DNA from: Alternaria dauci
Taxonomy: Eukaryota > Ascomycota > Dothideomycetes > Pleosporales > Pleosporaceae
Reading direction: 5' to 3'
Length of the DNA stretch: 64,000 nt
Assembly: GCF_042100115.1 (NCBI RefSeq)
Contig: NC_091280.1
Location: 2,294,001-2,358,000 of the forward strand
The notes beneath the pieces are model-generated. The model made no database searches. It worked only from the letters and a program-made list of their open reading frames with translations, and was not told where the DNA came from. A program made the translations under genes and the position numbers. This document shows, piece after piece, positions 60,047 through 64,000 of this stretch (position 1 is the first letter of the stretch; every line of letters begins with the position of its first letter).

Positions 60047-60954
60047 GGTTGTTTTGGGTTTGCGGTGGTGGGATTGGTGGTAGTAGAATGGAGTGAACTA
60101 TTTGAGTATTTGGTGGTTTGTTCTTCGTTTTATTTTTGGGGGTTCCTGTTGGGTCGTTGACGTCTTTATGGGGATGTAGGGTGAATATATGGTTTGCTAG
60201 TCAGGGTCGAGGAGTTAGTTCCGCGCCTTACATAAGAAGCGCGATGCTGCTTAGTGGTCGAGACGGCTATATGTAATCAGCAATCTCAGAGTTAGAGATT
60301 TTATTATAGGCTTTATGCTTCTTGTTAGACGATGGAGCGCTTCGTAGTTTGTCGGTATTGACATGCTGTGACACATTTACCGCGGCTGTCATCAAGGTGC
60401 GGTAAATTCACGCTAATGCAGACAGGAAAGCTAAGCATATAGTACCTGCGCCTCGCAATTCTGCATCGTTCAGCCAAGCAGTGTTTCTTTTTGACGGATT
60501 GAATTCGTGTATTGCGCGCCCGGAAGTTGTTGCTACAATGGGCGTTTGTGACTGTGAAGAGATGCGCTTACCTCTTTACACTTGCAGCGCCTACCGGGCC
60601 AGACTAGTATGGTTTCACTCACTGATTCCTCCAGCGGTCACTCCAAACTTCTCACTCACCTCCTCTCTCGCTGCTGTTGCCTGGAAGTTGGCGATGCTGC
60701 TCCCGCTTACCATGCTACACTGCTGAATTCGCATACTCTTCGGCCATATAGTCAACGTCAGACTGTTTCTTCCCGTACTACCGTCCGTCACTGGCCGCAG
60801 TCAGCTCGTCCTTTCTAGTGACGTCTGCAAACGACAAGAGCGCGCCGCATACCGACAAACCGATCGATCGCGTCACACCAAGACCTACCACACCCGCATA
60901 CCCACGAATAACGATACCAAGACCACACTACACGCGCCGGCGCATCGATGCAAC
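60047..60954. other. divergent intergenic region
   Basis: Promoters of the DUF4267 and TRP-like genes. Short frames near 60.5-60.8 kb lack domain signal. No repeat or RNA seen. Confidence 0.5.
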
Positions 60955-63720
60955 ATGTATAGACAAGGATGCGCACTATATTTCCTGGCAGTCTACCTGC
61001 TGCTGCTCTTCCTGGTAAGCTCTGTTGCTGCGGACGAGGATGATAAATGGGTAGTTGGCGTCATCAATGGCAAGAAATGGAAGGTTAGAGATGACCGGCA
61101 GCCATCTCTCTATACCGCCGACTACGGTGACTGCCTAGGCGAGAGCGCCATCAACGTCACCCGATTCGATGCCGCTTACTACAAGGACAATATGACCATC
61201 ATCTTCCACTTGGAAGGTGAGACCGGGCTCCGACGAGAGGACATAATGATGAACATTGGTGTCTATGCGTATGGAGAGAGTCGATTCGATCTCACCTTCG
61301 ACCCTTGCAACGCCAACATCAACAGCGCCTGTCCCGTTAGAGCCGGCGTTCCCATCGAGGCGGCAGGTATCATACCGGTCAACCAGAACGATACCGCTGG
61401 AATCCCTGATATAGCACTCAGCATCCCCGACTTCGAAGGCCAGGCCATCCTTCGGCTGTTCTCCAACTCGACGCAGAACGAGATTGGTTGTTTCGCTGCG
61501 CAAATAACCAACGGCTACACTCTCCAGCAGAAGAGCGCTGCGAGCTCAACGCTAGGGGTCTTCACTCTCCTCGCCATCCTCTCTTCCTTCGCCACGGCCG
61601 CCTACGGATCCGATATCGCCGACATGCGCAAGCATTACGCACATTCGCCGTCAGTGTCAGTTGTCTTTGCCGTCTGGCACCACATCTTCTACAGCGGCGC
61701 GCTCTCGATGAACTGGCCGAGTGTCCTCGTGGGCTTCTGGAGCAACTATGCCTGGGCTGGAGGCATGATATACACTGAGCCAATGCAAAACATGATCAAC
61801 GGCTTCATCGGCTCGAACAAGGGAAACACGTCGCAAGTCGGTGCTGCAGGTACGGGTGAGAGCAATCCTACTCTTGGAGGCGGCGTCGACGTTCATCAGA
61901 TATACAAACGTGGTGTGCTTCCTCAGGGTCTGGATCTTCAGGCTGCTTTGTCGAAGCGCCACGTTGTGGACGCGAACAGCGGCTTCAAGTACTATGGACT
62001 GCCAGTCAAGCCTGGGCTGCCGCTTCCAGGCAACTATTCCGGATTCGCTGGTACTCTTGCGACGGAGCGCATCCCAGCAAGCAACGCTTTCATGACCGGA
62101 CTGTTGTGGTTCTTGATCTCGATCGCATGCGTTGTCGTCTCGATACTCTGCCTGAAAGTCGTCCTCGAGGGCCTGAGTAGAATCCGCGTGGTCACGAAGG
62201 AGTGTCTGGCATTCTTCAGAGGTCATTACCTTGCCTTCCTCGTGCTCTCTGTTCTGCGCACTGTCTTCATCGGATTCTTCATGTTGACATTCCTCGCGAT
62301 GTTTCAGTTCTCATACCTGGCTCTCTCTGGTCCTGTTGCCGTGGCCTGTATCGTCTTCGTCGCGGTCGTGTTCGGCATCGGCAGCATCGCCGCCTACGCT
62401 TGTTTCTCCCGACTCCGCATCGGCAAATATGTATCCGAACCCGACCGCTTGAACATAGCAAGGCGAAGACTGTGCAAGGTCGTTCCGTGGATCAGCATTT
62501 CCAGGAACAGTAAGATCCCGCACTCTGAAGACGAGGTATATATTGGTACGGTTCCTTGGTGGACGATACACGCTACAGCGGACACCATGTCCGTCCACGA
62601 TGACGAGCAGTACACTGCTAGATTTGGGTGGCTCGCCTCGCGCTATCGGAGAACTCGCTGGTGGTTCTTCGTCGTCTGGCTATTCTACGAGTTCGTTCGA
62701 GCAGGCTTCCTCGCGGGCGCATCGACTCAGCCGTTGGTCCAGGTCTTCGGTCTGCTTGTGGTTGAGATTGTCGCATTCGTTGGCTTCATTATTCTTCGGC
62801 CTTTTGAAGGGCAGCGCCTAAACGTCGTGGCTGTGTATCTCCTTGGTTTCAGTAAGGTTGCTACTACAGCGCTTTCGGCAGCCTTTGACACACGGTTCGG
62901 CATCGCCCGCATCCCGACAACGGTCATCGGCATGGTCATCATCGTCATCCAGGGGCTTCTGACGATTGCTGTGATGGTTCTCATCCTGGTTGGGTTCGTG
63001 TCGAGCTACATGTCCATCATGCGCAACCGAGAAGAGGCCAACTCGTCGTGTTTGACCCCTACACGTGAAAAGTATTTCGCGCACATGGACTTTGCAGTAC
63101 AAGATATTCCTCGACCGCGTGCGGTGTCAATCCACTCGGCGCCGGAAGTGCCGACGACGCCATGCTTCAAAGTCAAGCAGGTGAGGCGGGTGGCCAAGCT
63201 CGAAGATGAGGATGACGAGTTCATGCGAGAGATTAACGATTGTTCCACTTCCGAGCAGGAGCAGCCACAGCACGATTGTGGTGATAACACAGGCCGACCA
63301 ACGCAGCGGAACAGAACTAGAAGTCTTTATTCGCAGGCGTCGTACTCGAGTCTGCCCAGGGCGGCCCGCCAGCATCGTCCGAGCTGGAGCAGACAAGACT
63401 ATAGTGATGCGATGGGTCCGGGACGTCAGCGGGCGTTGAGCGACGTGCATCACCGAACTCGTAAAGAGAGTCATGAGACTGTCGATAGATACCCAAGCCC
63501 TCTCGGCACCTCCCAAAGACGGCCAGACACTCCGACTCTTTCTTCTTCGGCAACGCTGGACGCAGGAGATATGGCCACCCCGGAGAAGAGGACGATAAGC
63601 CAACCAACATCGATATCGCGCTCAGGCTTCCGGCCAAGACTAGAGAAGAATATTAGTGAGGAGAGCAAACCTGCCGTGTCAACCATCGTAAGAACCCCGG
63701 AGGATAATGACGCGAAGTAA
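60955..63720 (+). CDS. TRP-like ion channel / flavin-carrier (Flc/Pkd2) family protein
   Basis: Single-exon gene of 921 residues. The N-terminus YFLAVYLLLLFLVSSVAA is a signal peptide. Residues ~27-190 form the luminal ML-like lipid-binding domain, with paired cysteines (GDCLGES, FDPCNAN, SACPVR, IGCFAAQ) and N-glycosylation sites. About nine membrane spans follow between residues ~200 and ~690, in the fungal TRP domain, including SVVFAVWHHIFYSGALSMNW and EIVAFVGFIILRPFEGQRLN. A cytosolic tail of ~220 residues is Ser/Arg-rich and probably phosphorylated. Yeast Flc proteins act in FAD import to the ER, calcium balance and wall maintenance; fission yeast Pkd2 is a calcium-linked channel. The exact subfamily and location are not fixed by the sequence. 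Confidence 0.88.
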   Translation: MYRQGCALYFLAVYLLLLFLVSSVAADEDDKWVVGVINGKKWKVRDDRQPSLYTADYGDCLGESAINVTRFDAAYYKDNMTIIFHLEGETGLRREDIMMNIGVYAYGESRFDLTFDPCNANINSACPVRAGVPIEAAGIIPVNQNDTAGIPDIALSIPDFEGQAILRLFSNSTQNEIGCFAAQITNGYTLQQKSAASSTLGVFTLLAILSSFATAAYGSDIADMRKHYAHSPSVSVVFAVWHHIFYSGALSMNWPSVLVGFWSNYAWAGGMIYTEPMQNMINGFIGSNKGNTSQVGAAGTGESNPTLGGGVDVHQIYKRGVLPQGLDLQAALSKRHVVDANSGFKYYGLPVKPGLPLPGNYSGFAGTLATERIPASNAFMTGLLWFLISIACVVVSILCLKVVLEGLSRIRVVTKECLAFFRGHYLAFLVLSVLRTVFIGFFMLTFLAMFQFSYLALSGPVAVACIVFVAVVFGIGSIAAYACFSRLRIGKYVSEPDRLNIARRRLCKVVPWISISRNSKIPHSEDEVYIGTVPWWTIHATADTMSVHDDEQYTARFGWLASRYRRTRWWFFVVWLFYEFVRAGFLAGASTQPLVQVFGLLVVEIVAFVGFIILRPFEGQRLNVVAVYLLGFSKVATTALSAAFDTRFGIARIPTTVIGMVIIVIQGLLTIAVMVLILVGFVSSYMSIMRNREEANSSCLTPTREKYFAHMDFAVQDIPRPRAVSIHSAPEVPTTPCFKVKQVRRVAKLEDEDDEFMREINDCSTSEQEQPQHDCGDNTGRPTQRNRTRSLYSQASYSSLPRAARQHRPSWSRQDYSDAMGPGRQRALSDVHHRTRKESHETVDRYPSPLGTSQRRPDTPTLSSSATLDAGDMATPEKRTISQPTSISRSGFRPRLEKNISEESKPAVSTIVRTPEDNDAK

Positions 63721-64000
63721 GATGGGCAGATCATACGGAGCAGCCATAAGACCAACATCAGCAGCAGAGTTCTATAAGCCGAGTACATCCTCACACGACC
63801 AACAGCTTTCGATCAGCTTAACTCAGTATGATACGGCGGGAATGGAGGGCCCGATAGGTTCTCCTCTCCCTCCACATCAACACAGCATCAGCACTGAACA
63901 TGAACATCCATGATTCTTCGACAGCAACAAGCGAGTTACATTTCCTCTTCCATCTTCTTTAGCGCCAGGGCGGCAGCAGTACTTTGCGTTAGGGTTTCGC
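63721..64000. other. 3' flank of the TRP-like gene, window end
   Basis: No further gene is visible before the window ends. Confidence 0.5.

Overview
The window looks like nuclear chromosomal DNA of a filamentous ascomycete, most likely a Dothideomycete (order not proven). Most genes carry one to five short introns (about 44-160 nt) with GT..AG ends, often with CTRAC/CTAAT-like branch sites. Codon use is GC-biased, and the gene families are typical of filamentous fungi: DUF3632, DUF4267, fungal NACHT-ankyrin STAND, Dsc3, Hsp9/Hsp12, a Flc/TRP-like channel and a Gin4/Hsl1-type kinase. About 25 protein-coding genes can be supported. Exon joins were made by hand and checked for reading-frame phase. 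No rRNA, tRNA, CRISPR array or intact transposon was found.

Layout. 1-12.7 kb is gene-poor and accessory in character. It holds a Ser/Thr-rich surface protein, a small protein with three internal repeats behind a strong TATA box, a small cysteine-rich secreted protein, and a NACHT-ankyrin receptor gene interrupted by one in-frame TAA. 13.3-40.8 kb is the main gene-rich block: ribosomal protein eL24, a JmjC-like protein, a secreted HbpS-like protein, a DUF3632 protein, a peroxisomal 4-coumarate-CoA-ligase-like enzyme, a La-motif-like protein divergent from WBP11, an Hsp9/Hsp12 protein, a GH76 mannanase, a MATE transporter, a secreted agmatinase-family protein, Dsc3, a Dabb-domain protein, Isa1, a mitochondrial HotDog thioesterase-like protein and a GFA-family protein. 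40.8-51.0 kb has no convincing gene and starts with an AT-rich block. 51.0-63.7 kb holds an MtfA-like C2H2 transcription factor, a large Gin4/Hsl1-like kinase, a DUF4267 membrane protein and a TRP-like channel.

The genes do not form one pathway or a biosynthetic cluster. Core functions (translation, splicing, Fe-S assembly, Golgi protein quality control, morphogenesis checkpoint) are mixed with secreted or stress-linked genes. The observations most worth following up are the nonsense codon in the NLR-like gene, the three-repeat small protein, the cysteine-rich secreted protein, the JmjC-like protein lacking the usual HxD iron site, a proline at a structural position in the first zinc finger of the transcription factor, and the tandem repeats ahead of the secreted agmatinase-family gene.
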